Position numbers and translations under genes: made by a program
Assembly (NCBI GenBank): GCA_039090855.1
Contig: CM077012.1
Coordinates: forward strand, 142,138,541 to 142,202,540
Direction: 5' to 3'
From: Macrothele yani
Taxonomy: Eukaryota; Arthropoda; Arachnida; Araneae; Macrothelidae
DNA: 64,000 bases
The notes under the pieces: model-generated
Database searches by the model: none
Seen by the model: only the letters and a program-made list of their open reading frames with translations
Told to the model about the DNA's origin: nothing
Shown: in pieces, positions 1-10,805 of the stretch
How positions within the stretch are numbered: position 1 is the stretch's first letter
Layout of the letters: the number at the start of each line of letters is the position of its first letter

Positions 1-301
1 CAGCATGCCCAATAGTGACACCAATAGTACTTGTAAAGTAATTTATCAAAATCAGTTTAAAATTATTAAACTAAACAGCAGCAGCAAAATATTCTATGAG
101 GGCTGTTCAACAAAGAATGCCCATAATTTTTTCACTAGCAAACTTTTTACATTTTAGTCCTACCTTAGGAGCAGAAGGTCCAATCAAGCTGTGTTATGCA
201 GCAGATGCGCAGCCTTTGACCTTGGCAAGCACTCAAGCAGAACTCAGTTCAGATTTGCCTACATTACACAGTGGAGGTGAAACAGTGAACAATGAGCAGC
301 T

Positions 302-870
302 TTGAAATTCTGCTGTCTCAAGAAAATGCCAGCTGAAATTAATGACATTTTTAAAGAAGCTTATGGTGAATTAGTAATTCCCTATAGCACAGCTCACAGG
401 TGGTTTAAGACATTTAAGAACAGCCAAGAATCTCAATCATTCTGTTTGGAAGTTGCCTTTATCACTGACAAAAGAAAAAAGTTATGCCATCTGCTGGTAA
501 AGTTATGATTATCACTTTCTTTGGTGTAAGAGAAATTATTTACTAGTATGCTGTGGCAAATAATACCACTGTTACAAGAACCTACACCACAGCTGTACTG
601 CAGAGGTTGTGGGATCACATTCATCGCAAAAGCGCGCGCGCACACACAGGTTAATGGATGCTGCACCATGACAATGTGAGATCTCATGTTGTATATGCAG
701 TCTATTATTTAGCCAAAATGAATGTTAGAAGAGTTCATCCACCATACAGACCTGATCTAACCGCCCTGCGATTTTTTTTGTTTCTGAATTTTAAGAAGGA
801 ACTACAATGTCAATGGTTTTATTTGTCAAATGATGTTAAGGCATCAAAGGTGGTTCTCAAACGCAGGTAG
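302..870 (+). pseudogene. mariner transposase remnant, internally deleted
   Basis: A decayed mariner-type (IS630/Tc1/mariner superfamily) transposase. Near 302-440 the reading shows a helix-turn-helix-like stretch with YSTAHRWFKTFKN. A second piece near 655-870 contains LHHDNVRSH followed by HPPYRPDLTALRFF, which corresponds to the second and third catalytic aspartate blocks of mariner (HHDNARPH and YSPDLAPSDFF in the family). The middle, including the first catalytic aspartate, is mostly missing and frames change several times. The total is far shorter than a usual transposase of about 345 residues, so it cannot be active. The short open frame at 96-305 just upstream has no recognisable domain. 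Confidence 0.75.
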
Positions 871-1149
871 TAAGTGTATGCAAATTAAATAACATTTAAA
901 ACTAAAAATAATCAGGTTCCGGAAGTAAACTTTTTTTAATAATTTGCATAGCAAAAAACTGCCGCGTGCAGTCAAACATACATCTCCATGGAAAAATACA
1001 CCTAACCAATAGTGTATAAAGAGTTAAGATTACTGCAGGTAAGCATTGATGTTTTGATCATAATATTTCCAATATTGATCCAATAGTTAGCTCATACCTG
1101 CATTAAACTTGTAAAATTAAGGTGTAAACTTAACACTAAGAATGTCTTA
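871..1149. other. intronic sequence, nothing recognised
   Basis: AT-rich non-coding sequence between the mariner remnant and the Tc1 fragment. I see no domain, repeat or RNA signal. Confidence 0.5.
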
Positions 1150-1660
1150 TGACATACACTATACTGACAAAAGTCACTGGACACCCCTTCAAAAGCAAAT
1201 TAACAGATCTGCTGCATTGTTAAGAAGTGCGGTACAGCTGCAAACGGTATAAAACAAGCCTGCAGCGGACTGCGATCATATTGCACTGTGAGGTTGAGTG
1301 AAAATGTTGTGGTGGGAGAAAACTGACTTTGAGAATTGAAGCTTGTTGGGCATTATATTAGTGGCTGTCCACAAGAGAAACCCAGAGGTGTTTAAACATA
1401 CATAAGACGTAAGTCCACGGTTTTGGATGTACCGAATAAGTGGAAGACACATAGCATGCCTGAAGCAGCAAAACGTACCGGCAGACCAAAGAAAAACAGT
1501 GATAGAGGACGTCGAAGCCTCAGGAGTCATTGCAGATAATGAGTACTGCACAAGACCTCAGTGGACAGGTGAGTAAAAATGCTGGAACCTTGGTATGTAC
1601 GTGTACCATTTGCAGAGAACTTCATTCCATGGGTTACAGTAAAGGGCGCCCATATTGGGG
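1150..1660 (+). mobile_element. Tc1-like element, 5' fragment
   Basis: It begins with a Tc1-type terminal sequence (tgacaaaagtcactggacac, from about 1161). The reverse complement of this sequence ends the Tc1 copy at about 56345. A broken N-terminal transposase reading follows. The stretch at 1618-1640 (cattccatgggtta) matches the equivalent point of the copy at 55.6 kb, where the protein reads SMGY. The fragment stops near 1660, shortly before LINE-alpha copy 1, so the catalytic half is missing. The two partial copies of this family in the window are complementary halves. Confidence 0.7.
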
Positions 1661-2526
1661 GGAGGGGGAAGCTTGTACACACATTTGTATATACATATCC
1701 CTAAGCTACTTTCTAAGTTGTTTCAGAAGTTACCTTCTCAAAGCAAATTCACCTGCCAAATCAAAGTTACTGATCATGTAAAGACTATTTGCTGTTGCTT
1801 TAGTGATCTTGGAACACAACTCCAGCTTAAGTGCCTTTTGTACTCTGCATTCATTGTTCTTCAAGCATTTCTGAACTTGGTTCTCTAGTAATTTCCTCAG
1901 AATTTCATTTCCTGCCAATCATTTGGGTTGAATAAATTCTCTTTGTTATGACCACATAACTTGCTCTTTCAACATGGCTAAACCATCTCAGAATACTTAT
2001 TGCCACTCTACTAACATTTTGCTTCACATTACACATCATTATACACATGATCAGAACAAGTTTCACCACACACTCCCCTTACAAAATGCATCTCTCCAGC
2101 ACATGAACTCCAATATTCCTACTGCAGTACCCAGGTTTCAAAGTATATTAAAATAGCAAAAATTACACTTTCATGTTCAGCCATACGAGACCTTTCTGAC
2201 AACGCACACCGTGAAATCCTCCTGAAGCAGCTATGACTATCCAAGCCAAATTCCCTAGCCTATTAATTTCACTATGGAATCTGTTTTCTATGTCAAACAT
2301 GCTTCCTGGACACACTAATTCATTCACCTGGTCTATCACTATAGCATTTAGACTGATCTTGCACTCAGTACAAACAGTTACTTGCTTAAGATCCTGACTC
2401 TGTAATTTCCCTTTATACTCAGCTTGAATTTTATACATACCATCCTGGACAACATACTCTGCAACTTACTTTTTGCTTTCAGACAACAGGACTGTGCAGT
2501 TGGCACACAGAAATTCCGTATATATA

Positions 2527-3912
2527 CAAAGGGTTGGATATAAAATAGTGACAACATACCTGTATGTCCCAAAATATTTATTCACCCAGCAGAGTAAGTT
2601 TACATCCTTTCAATATAATATCCTCCCATATTGAAAACCTTCTGCCACACATCTGGAAGGCACTGGATACTGTCAGCAGAGCAATTTTTCTTGATGTCGG
2701 CACACGAGCGCCCTACCGCTTGGAGGATATCCGCTCATGTGAAAACACTTTCCTTGCAGCGTTTCTTTCAGTTTTGTGAAGAAATCAGTCACATGGGCTC
2801 ATGGGGGGGGGCTGACTCGACCCCACAGAGGGTGGGGGGGTAATGTTGCTTAAACATCTACCCTAGATGTTCGAGCAACTCCATACTGCCTCTGTGCAGA
2901 TGTTCGAGAGATGTTCAAGCAACTCCACTGCCTCTGTGCTAACAAATTCCTTACAGAAGCAGCAGTGCGACATCATGCACTGTCAAGCAATGTTCGGAAA
3001 TTTGGCTGCCTTCACTGCAGAGCAGGACGAAGATGTTCCAGAAAATGTTGGTGTACTAAGTGTTAACAGACTGGTGCTGCAGAGCTGCATCATGAAGTAT
3101 CACACCCTGGACATCATACCACTATCAGCATCACTCAGAGATTCTTATGTTCATGGTGAATTTTTTTTTTTTTTTTTTTTTTTTTTGGACCTGTGAAGAC
3201 TATAGATGCCGCCATTCATTGAACTGCTGCTCTAGTTCATACCACCTCTCCAGAAACATGATCCTCTCCAGAAGCATTTCATCCAAAGCAATGATCCTCT
3301 CCAGAAACATGCCATCTTCTCTGATGTAATGTTCCCAATACTCACTGGCAAGGGCGTAGCAGTGTCATTCCTGAACTTCCGTAATGTGAAGAGGCACAAA
3401 TTGCGCTGAAATTTGGTGGTAACCAATTGCATTCTTCAACATGTGCAAAACTGTTTTGTGGCATATTCCTACTTTTGTGGCCAACTGTCTTGCTATCCAT
3501 CACCAATCCACCACCATCAATGATTGCATCAGCTTCAAGTGATGTTCTTGGATGCCCGGTCGACCTGAACGTGCCACACCCCTCTCTCTATAGCGACTTC
3601 AGCTGAACACTGTCATCCATCATGCCACCATTTGATGTAGTAATGCTTGGTTACCACATGCTTCTCGAAGACCTTGATAACATTCCGCAGCATTCCTTCC
3701 ATGCGGCATCTAGATTTTGATCCATGCACATTGTTCTAACTTGAAAAACATCTCTTTAGGGCAGTCCTGTTCAACAAGTATACTTTAATGCTGTGTACAT
3801 TTCCCTCCCTAAGCCTTGCACTGGCAAAACTGTGCGAGTGGAACAGCAACACCCTCACGTGTGCATCAACAACGTGGGGACAGTGTTGCCACTATTTTAT
3901 ATCCAACCCTTG
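2527..3912 (-). mobile_element. mariner-like element inserted in LINE-alpha copy 1
   Basis: The ends are inverted repeats of about 25 bp (left caaagggttggatataaa, right reverse complement caagggttggatataaaa) flanked by TA at 2525-2526 and 3913-3914, the usual mariner target duplication. The minus strand carries a broken transposase. Around 3430-3480 it reads VGICHKTVLHMLKNAIGY, a mariner helix-turn-helix. Around 3330-3240 a reading corresponds to the LDRI...DE block containing the first catalytic aspartate. Near the left end a reading like DVWQKVFNMGGYYIE matches the usual C-terminus. Frames are broken and a 26-base T run interrupts the reading. The LINE sequence on both sides joins when this 1386 bp is removed. 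Confidence 0.85.
3161..3186. repeat. poly-T run (26)
   Basis: An uninterrupted run of 26 T inside the mariner element. It may have been lengthened by slippage, and its exact length is uncertain in any assembly. Confidence 0.9.
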
Positions 3913-4475
3913 TAAACCAGAACAGTTCGTATTGGCATTGGACATGCATAGATCCCAAAATATGTTCTACAACCATGGAGACATTACACGACATTGCCCA
4001 TCTCCTGGATCAATTGGAAACAAATAAAACATCATTTACATGCACTCACATTCTGCTACCAATATATATGGATAAGGTTTCATACACCCAAGTAAATTTC
4101 CAGTTATACCATAATTTTTCCAGACCTACAACAGAACCCTGTTTACTCAAACATAAGCTTATTATATTTGCACTTTTAAGGTATTAAAACCCCTGAAAAG
4201 TGCGCACATCATAAACTTTCTCCAAATCTACAAAGCCAGCAAAAACTTGACCAATCAGACACATACTTTATCATATGTAATGCCAAAATTTGGTTACCAC
4301 AGTCTTTACCATGAATAAAACCACTCTGTCCATCCTACACATTTCTGGATGAAAAGCCTTATCACAAATAATGGCCTTTCCAAACACTTTTTTCACACTC
4401 AGCAAGCCGATACTATGATAGTTCTTACATTCAGTCTAGTTACCATTATTCTTATACAAGAGACTCAATGCTTGC

Positions 4476-4888
4476 AAGGGCCAGCTTTAGGGCTGTGCGC
4501 TGTAACCGGGTTCGAAGTTCAAGGAGAAGCAGAGTTGTTTTTTTTTCTTGAAATGATAGGGTATACGTTAAAAAAAGCAAACTCTACAAGTATTGTAATT
4601 TGAGATAAGTGATGATGACTGGAGACAATGAAAGTAATCACTGGAACAGTCCAAATCATCACAATAGGGTATTGTAACAATTAAGTGCAAAAAGAACCAT
4701 CGTTTTTGGCATTGATCTTGGGATAAACTCAAATGACTTAATTTATATCGTAATGTTTCATATGGGGCTAAAAAACCATATAATACAGCGCGGACACACA
4801 CTAGCTTTATTATTTTTCTAGGAGAGGGGGGGGGTTCTCAACAAATATATTGTCACACGGGACATCCTTAATGCTAAAGCTGGCTCTG
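4476..4888. mobile_element. non-autonomous hAT-like insert in LINE-alpha copy 1
   Basis: Comparison with LINE-alpha copy 3 shows about 413 extra bases here. The ends are imperfect inverted repeats (left gggccagctttagg; right ctaaagctggctct). The flanking octamers atgcttgc and atcctagc agree at 6 of 8 positions, which would fit a decayed 8-bp hAT target duplication. No transposase is encoded. The insertion itself is well supported by the comparison; the hAT assignment is inference. Confidence 0.55.
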
Positions 4889-5455
4889 ATCCTAGCATCT
4901 CTAATCCTGACAATGACTCTTAACTCGCAACACAGCTGATAAATTTCAGCTAAACAATCAATGATAATAGACACCATTAAATCACATCTCAGCTGTTATG
5001 TCATCTACACTCAATGGGACCCGCCATTCTGTCAAGGTTTTATAACTTCCCAAACCTTTTCTCTTGAAGTTTCTGCTTTACTTCTTTTGATGGTATCATC
5101 TGCTTCTATTCCAAAATCAACTTTTGTTGCCTGTTCTAATAATTCATAGAATTTATTCCACCTTTCACATGCCTCATTCGAGACTTGAAGATAATCTCTC
5201 CAATCCTGCTGAAAGTTTTACTCCCCACCTTGCTTTTCTACATCTTACTCGTACATACTTTCAGAAAATGAATTCTTGTCTAGCTACAAGCCTGTTCTAC
5301 TCCATCCACCTTACAGTCCCTGCACTTTGCCTTACTCCTGCAAACCAGCTTTGCTGCTTCATGCTTTTTATTCTGATATTTATCCTCAGTGACTACCTTG
5401 CACTCCCCAAATACACTTCCTTCTATATAGCTTGCTCAATATTATTCCACGTGCA

Positions 5456-5870
5456 ACTTTAATTGCTTTAAAATGCACTGCTTTCATTTACCCCCCTCTC
5501 CTTAAATTTACTGATTCCAAGGCAATTACATTCAAAGAATACTGTAATCTTTCCAATGTGGGAAACAGCATTTCATTTTTCTTAAGGTGTACCAATTGCA
5601 AGATAAGAGCATCCAAATAATGCCATACATAACATTTCCACCATGTGAAATCGCATATCTCCTTTAATTCGATCCACTGATTCCAATGACTAACATTCAA
5701 ATAACACCATAATCCTGTCAAAAAGGATTTTTTTATGTAGACATGAATTCCAAATACAGCTGCATTAAAAATTAAAATAATGCTTTGAATAAACCTTCCA
5801 TCAAGAAAATTCAAATTCATATAACATAGCATGTAACTTCACTTCTGTGGCAAACAATAGCATCAAAGTA
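5456..5870. other. intronic sequence, nothing recognised
   Basis: AT-rich sequence between LINE-alpha copy 1 and palindrome P1. Two weakly similar stretches share cactgattccaa-like text near 5507 and 5675, suggesting an old local duplication. No gene is seen. Confidence 0.4.
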
Positions 5871-5874
5871 TTAG

Positions 5875-6156
5875 AGGTAGTTGCCTTCAATACACGATCT
5901 CAATAACAAGAGTCACTCACAATACAAATTTAAATCCGTTGGCTGAATTTAAAGATTTTATTGTATATACAAATATAAGAACTTTCGGGTTTACCTAGAA
6001 CCCATATCTGATAATGGGTTCTAGGTAAACCCGAAAGTTCTTATATTTGTATATACAATAAAATCTTTAAATTCAGCCAACGGATTTAAATTTGTATTGT
6101 GAGTGACTTGTTATTAAGATCGTGCATTGAAGGCAACTACCTCGATTACTTTGGAC
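5875..6156. repeat. palindrome P1, arms of about 130-140 bp, PLE-terminus-like
   Basis: The left arm (about 5875-6003) is repeated in reverse complement at about 6012-6156 with a spacer of only about 8 bases (atctgata). The match is near perfect close to the centre and weakens outward. The centre carries a hammerhead-like fold, a type of ribozyme known from Penelope-like retroelements, so I infer two head-to-head PLE termini. No protein is encoded. Confidence 0.7.
6004..6046 (+). ncRNA. hammerhead-ribozyme-like motif at P1 centre
   Basis: In order: stem I strand ATAT; core CTGATAA (family consensus CTGANGA, so one core G is A); stem II GGGTT pairing with AACCC around a loop; GAAA box; a 2-bp stem III (AG with CT); a CTT cleavage triplet; and ATAT closing stem I. 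The order and the pairing fit the minimal type I hammerheads described from Penelope-like elements. The core substitution suggests the copy is inactive. Call made from sequence pairing only. Confidence 0.5.
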
Positions 6157-6630
6157 TATTTCTGCACGAATTTGAATTATCCTAAAAAATAGCATATTGA
6201 TTATTTATAGGTGCCCCGATTCCAAGAAACACATTGAAATACTGATTGTAATGACACTGACATGTGAAACACTGTGTGTGTGCGTGCATACAAATATTTT
6301 TTTACGTTATACATGCACTGATTCTACTCCATTCAAATAAAAGCATAACATTTGCCTCTGAAGATGTAATGGGTAAATTTAAAGAAAACTGCTACTAAAA
6401 CAGCAATGGGAAAACTCATTGACATGCATTACCTATTACATCTTCAAGGGAATTTATTCATTACATCTTCATTGGGATTGAAGATTAATAGATAAATCTG
6501 GATAAAACTGCTTGGCAAATACAAATGGGGTAAAGTCTTGTTGGTATTTAGGGAATAAATATGATTACAAACATTAGAAGAATTCTTGAAATAGTCATCA
6601 CACGTAAGTTACGTTGAAAATTACAACAAG

Positions 6631-6668
6631 TGGGACGTTTAGGTAGCGACTTCTACCTTCATCAGCCA
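6631..6668 (-). ncRNA. hammerhead-like motif, PLE-A left arm
   Basis: On the minus strand: TGG, core CTGATGA (exact consensus), stem II AGGTAG with CTACCT (six perfect pairs), then TAAA where the consensus box is GAAA, then ACGT as a self-pairing stem III, GTC cleavage triplet, and CCA closing stem I. Only the base expected to be G12 departs from the consensus. A self-complementary stem III would favour action as a dimer, as proposed for some PLE hammerheads. Confidence 0.5.
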
Positions 6669-6693
6669 TGGAATGAGACACACGGTAAAAGCG

Positions 6694-7585
6694 TCAGTTG
6701 TTGCGATATTTCAAAATCGCTTTCCAAATAATAGGGATGTTAAAAGGTGAGTCAGTATTGTAGGTGTTAGCGGTAAGGTAGATTTCAATGCTTTCACTGT
6801 ACCCAAGGGCTTGCGGATTGCTGAACGGGGTGATCCGCTTAACAGTTTGCCAATCGGGAATCACGGACGTTTCGCTGATGGTTAAAATTGAAAGGGAGGT
6901 GGAAGGGCTGCCTTTCTTAACATCAGCGATATGTTCCATCAATCACCGGTTTATGCTGCAGTAAGTACTACCAATATAGTGGGTAACGCCTGTGGAAGTG
7001 TTGATAGGGATAGAGTAGACACCTTGTAACTCTAGGGGTTTATTGGGATCCCTGTCATTAAGGATGAGGTTGAGATGATGTGGAGGTGGTTTTGACTGCA
7101 ATCCTGTAGCCAAAAGACTTGAAAAACAGAGCAAACTTTATGAGTGAAGGACAGGCTAAAGGGCAAAGTGCCAACAAACTGATGAGTGGTGGAAGGTTAA
7201 GGCAGTAAACTAGATCTATTCTGTGATTCAAAACTCTTAGTTTATGTACTAAGAGGGGTGGGAAAAGCCATGCAATTTGCCAATGTTGACAGTGTTCTGA
7301 TATTTTTTTTGAAGAGCAGAATGGCTGTTGCAAATAAGGTTGGCTCGGTGAATGTACAACTTTAGAGCAGACAATTTGGGCCAAGTGGTCTGGGTTGATG
7401 TTGACATCCAGAAAATTTATATTTGTGTTGACCTGTTCTTGAGAAGAAAATTTTATATGCAGGAATTTTGAAGTTATGGAGGACACAAGTTCAAACAGCG
7501 AGTGTTTCTGGTGTGGCCAAATAATGAAGATGTCGTCCACATACCGTAACCAAATGATGGGTTTTAAGAGGGATGGGGGCAACAA
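6694..7585 (-). pseudogene. PLE-A reverse transcriptase C-terminus plus GIY-YIG endonuclease (left arm)
   Basis: The reading begins inside the reverse transcriptase with WLRYVDDIFIIW, the catalytic YVDD box of the palm. It continues with NINFLDVNIN, a PLE-type post-palm block, then the connecting region. After a frame break near 7130-7060 it reaches the GIY-YIG nuclease: GVYSIPIN followed by YIGSTYCSINRRLMEH. This RT then GIY-YIG order is diagnostic for Penelope-like elements, whose nuclease nicks target DNA to prime reverse transcription. The N-terminal RT blocks are missing at the palindrome centre. The frame break and truncation make it non-functional. Confidence 0.85.
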
Positions 7586-7606
7586 TTAATGTTTCAATAT
7601 TCTGCA

Positions 7607-8432
7607 AACATTAATTGTTGCCCCATCCCTGTTAAAACCCACCATTTGGTTATGTGGACGACATCTTCATTATTTGGCCACACCAGAAACACTGTTTGAA
7701 CTCATGTCCTCCATAACTTCAAAATTCCTGCATATAAAATTTTCTTCTCAAGAACAGGTCAACAACAATATTAATTTTCTGGATGTCAACATCAACATAG
7801 ACCACTTGGCCCAAATTGTCTGCTCTAAAGTCTTACATTCACAGAGCAAACGTTATTTGCAACAGTCATTCTGCTCTTCAAAAAGAATATCAGAACATCA
7901 TCAACCTTGGCAAATTGCAAGGCTTTCCACCCCTCTTAGTACATAAACTAAGAGTTTTGAATCACAGAATAGATCTAGTTTACTGCCTGAACCTTCCACC
8001 ACCCATCAGTTTGTTGGCACTTTGCCCTTTAGCCTGTCCTTCACTCATAAAGTTTGCTCTGTTTTCAAGTCTTTTGGCTACAGGATTGCAGTCAAACCTC
8101 CACATCTTCTCAATCTCATCCTTAATGACAGAGATCCCAATAAACCCCTAGAGTAACAAGGTGTCTACTCTATCCCTATCAACACTTCCACAGGCATTAC
8201 CCACTATATTGGTAGTACTTACCACAGCATAAACCGGCGATTGATGAAACATATCGCTGATGCTAAGAAAGGCAGCCCTTCCACCTCCCTTTTAATTCTA
8301 ACCATCAGCAATACGTCCGAGATTCCCGATTGGCAAAATGTTAAGCGGATCGCCCGTTCAGCAATCGGCAAGCCCTCAGGTACAGCGAAAACATTGAATT
8401 CTACCTTACCCCTAACACACTTGCAATACTGA
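7607..8432 (+). pseudogene. PLE-A reverse transcriptase C-terminus plus GIY-YIG endonuclease (right arm)
   Basis: Inverted partner of the left-arm copy. The YVDD region is damaged (a reading near 7650 is equivalent to YVDDIFIIWP). NINFLDVNINIDHLAQIVCS at about 7770-7825 is preserved. The GIY-YIG part from 8170 gives GSTYHSINRRLMKHIADAKK through shifted frames, followed by the same C-terminal tail (IPDWQNVKRI). Several frameshifts and stops are present. It is independent evidence that the protein order RT then nuclease belongs to this family. Confidence 0.8.
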
Positions 8433-8513
8433 CGCACCTTTTAACATCCCTATTATTTGGAAAGTGATTTTGAAATCTGGCAACAACTGACGCTTTTACT
8501 GTGTCTCATTCCA

Positions 8514-8551
8514 TGGCTGATGAAGATAGAAGTCGCTACCTAAACGTCCCA
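8514..8551 (+). ncRNA. hammerhead-like motif, PLE-A right arm
   Basis: Same layout as the left-arm motif: TGG, CTGATGA, stem II AGATAG with CTACCT (one mismatch from an A for G change), AAAC, GTC, CCA. The stem-II change makes it the more decayed of the pair. Confidence 0.45.
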
Positions 8552-8608
8552 CTTGTAATTTTCAACGTAACTTACGTGTGATATGACCATTTTAAGAATT
8601 ATTCTGTT

Positions 8609-9248
8609 TATTGCGTTAAGTGTTTCCCTGCCAATTCTTCTCTATGATAACTACAAACACTATCTTTGTGCGCCAAAGGATCCACAGCGTTACTCGTTGG
8701 AAAGAGGCTAGAAATACAAAAACTAAAATCAACTGTGTCATAGCAGGAAGGCCTCTGAGAAATGTTATAAAAGATAGTTTTCAGAGGTCTAGAAATAAAC
8801 AGTGATCATTTACCCATCAGTATCAACTCTTAGGGTCAATTGCCAAGTAGTTTAAGAACCAGGAAATACATTAAGATGCATCAGGGTCAATAAACTGAAC
8901 ACAGAAGTGAGGGAGGGTTTACACAGAAGCAAATAGCAGAAGGTTACAACTAAGCAGGAACCTCACCCAGCAAAAGTACAGAGGTTGAAAGGAGTAGATG
9001 CAAAAGATGGGTTGCACAGGCTGCAAGGAAAACATGTTATGAGGCAGTCTGTAAGAATAGAAACCGTCAGGAGCCTTTGCTTGACAGCAAAAGTGAGTGA
9101 AACAGATTGAAAGGAAAAGAAAAGAAAATACTTATAGGAAATATTTAAGCTGTAGATCATGTGTTAGCAGTAACCTAAATGCTGCTAAGTACTGCTAAGG
9201 CAAGGGGAGGATATTAAGAGCATGCTTCACAAACACATCTCTATATAC
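8609..9248. other. LONP2 intron sequence, nothing recognised
   Basis: Non-coding sequence immediately 3' of the LONP2 exon at 9249-9384 (the gene runs leftward). The intron extends at least to the window start; the next exon is not found in 1-9248. Confidence 0.6.
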
Positions 9249-9384
9249 TTATAGTTTGCACTGCCTCTGGAGTTATTTCTAACATCTCAGGTGTCAAGCC
9301 ATGTTCTTTCAGCTGCTTTGGGACTAGATGATTCACTGCTATATGCTCTTTTTCATCATGAGTATAACCAGGAACTGATATAAC
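9249..9384 (-). CDS. LONP2: LONP2 exon, AAA+ small alpha-helical domain
   Basis: This 136-bp exon encodes VISVPGYTHDEKEHIAVNHL and on to the PKQLKEHGLTPEML block, ending phase 1. It matches the peroxisomal Lon protease just after the arginine-finger DRME. The VPGYT...EK...A..HL.PKQL..HGL pattern separates LONP2 from mitochondrial Lon. The acceptor is a pyrimidine tract plus CAG directly before the exon; the donor is A|gtatat. Lon is a homo-oligomeric ATP-dependent protease that removes damaged matrix proteins; this region is the helical subdomain that packs against the nucleotide site. The previous exon ends in DRME at phase 0, giving a perfect join. Confidence 0.93.
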
Positions 9385-9888
9385 CTGGGAGGAAAAAAAT
9401 CCTGTATGAAAACACAGTGGACAGGAGGTTTTAAACCAGCAGGTATGTAAAAACATATATACTCATTACTTGGATATAAAGTTGCACATCTAATCTAAAA
9501 AGTTCATGATGGAACAAAACTATAATGCAGTGAATATGCGACTTACCTTGTGATGCTAGTTTTCACAATACCATGCAAGAAACTTAGCCACAATGTTCTA
9601 ATTTACATTCATGCATGTATGTATGTAAGCTGAGTAAGCTTTATGAATGACTAATACTTATTTAAAAAATAAATAGTCATGCATAAGGCTTACACCAGGA
9701 TTTCCCCATTTTTTAAGTTCATTTCTTTATCCGTAGACAATACCAGGGTAAGTCAACAGTTCGTGTTTTGAGCTACATAATGTTGAGCCTTCATTTTGTG
9801 CAAAATGTGCAGCAGCGTCAACTGGGTATACAATGACGTGGAACACACTAGGCAGATGACGTGTTTGTCACAGAGCCACATCGTGTCA

Positions 9889-10805
9889 TCAGGCGAGCAC
9901 AAAATGGAGGATGACAAACATGCTGTTTGGTGAGGAAATAGTGGAGAGCAACACTGCATGAAAATGGTTATAGTGCTTCAAAGTTGGGGATGCCCATTTC
10001 GAAGGCAAGCCGAGATCAGGATGTTGAATGACCACCAACACTAACACCTTGGTCAATGCCGTGATAGCAAATCCTGGTTCCAATACACAACAATTGGCAG
10101 CTGACGTGGCACTGTCCCAATCCACCATTGTTCATCACCTGCAACAGCTTGGTTTCTCCTCGAGGCATCATCGAATGGTCACCCATGCATTGACACCCCA
10201 GCTAATAGAACATGTTGCTCTGTCACGAATTGCTGTGAAATTCACAAAACAATTAGGTTCTGGAGTTTTGTCACAGGTGATGAAAAGTGGATATTCCTAC
10301 ATTATCCTACCAATGTAAACCACAGTGGCAAGCACAACCAGTGATGAAAAGCTGGCAGTACGAGAAGAAAGTCATGCTATGCATTTGGGGGAATTTGTGA
10401 GGGCCCTCTGCACTGGGAACCTATGCCAGATTGTCAGACTGAATTAAAACCTCTAATAAACAACTGCAGCAGATCTATGATGCTCTGTGCAAACACTACT
10501 TTGGGATCACCTATAGGAAGCAGGGTACTGCTGCAAATGCCCCAAGACACCTCTAGAGTGGTCTGCCCACAAAAAGTCAGGAATTGTAAGGGATTGAGAT
10601 CCTATTTCATCCTCTATACAGTTCAGACCTTGCCCCATCTAACTACCACCTGTTTTGCTCCATGGTCCATCTCCTACAAAGACTACAGTTTGCTTCAGTG
10701 GTGGATGCGGAATTGGCAGAGTTTCTGACCTTGAAACCTGCCGAGTGGTACTGCCGTGGGATTGTGATTCTGGTGGAATACTGGCAAAAGACTAGTAAAT
10801 AATGA
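9889..10805 (+). pseudogene. mariner transposase remnant
   Basis: Decayed mariner transposase. The reading around 10028-10318 has a paired helix-turn-helix pattern, with VIANPGSNTQQLAADVALSQ and then STIVHHLQQLGF, similar to NPCQTTRELA..LGVSQSTI of mariners. Later readings contain FHPLYSSDLAPSNYHLF around 10610-10660, the third catalytic aspartate block. The intervening catalytic blocks are frameshifted. The upstream cagggtaagtcaac at 9746 resembles a mariner end, but I could not find its partner, so the element limits are approximate. Confidence 0.75.

Larger units (their letters stand above)
1685..5455 (-). mobile_element. LINE-alpha copy 1, decayed, split by two DNA transposons
   Basis: A non-LTR retrotransposon fragment that can be followed base by base against LINE-alpha copy 3 (57960-61169). 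It covers the 3' end and much of the reverse transcriptase, and ends near 5455 before the endonuclease. The minus-strand reading 2438-2163 gives NAIVIDQVNELVCPGSMFD, equivalent to the intact copy's VIDQVSEFVYLGSMFD. Alignment jumps at 2526/3913, where a mariner is inserted, and at about 4475/4889, where a hAT-like insert sits. Flanking sequence resumes exactly on the far side of each insert. Many substitutions and indels make this the oldest of the three copies. Confidence 0.85.
6570..8608. repeat. palindrome of two head-to-head PLE-A copies
   Basis: The left arm (about 6570-7594) and right arm (about 7606-8608) are inverted copies about 1 kb long with an 11-base spacer. The arms differ by scattered substitutions and small indels, so they have diverged for some time. 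Each arm is a 5'-truncated Penelope-like element running outward from the centre: C-terminal part of the reverse transcriptase, then the GIY-YIG endonuclease, then the 3' end with a hammerhead-like motif. Inverted truncated copies are known for PLEs. Confidence 0.85.

Noticed and set aside
4488..4530. ggttcgaagttc as a tRNA B box (tRNA gene or SINE)
   Set aside because: No A box or cloverleaf at the right distance; the stretch belongs to the hAT-like insert.
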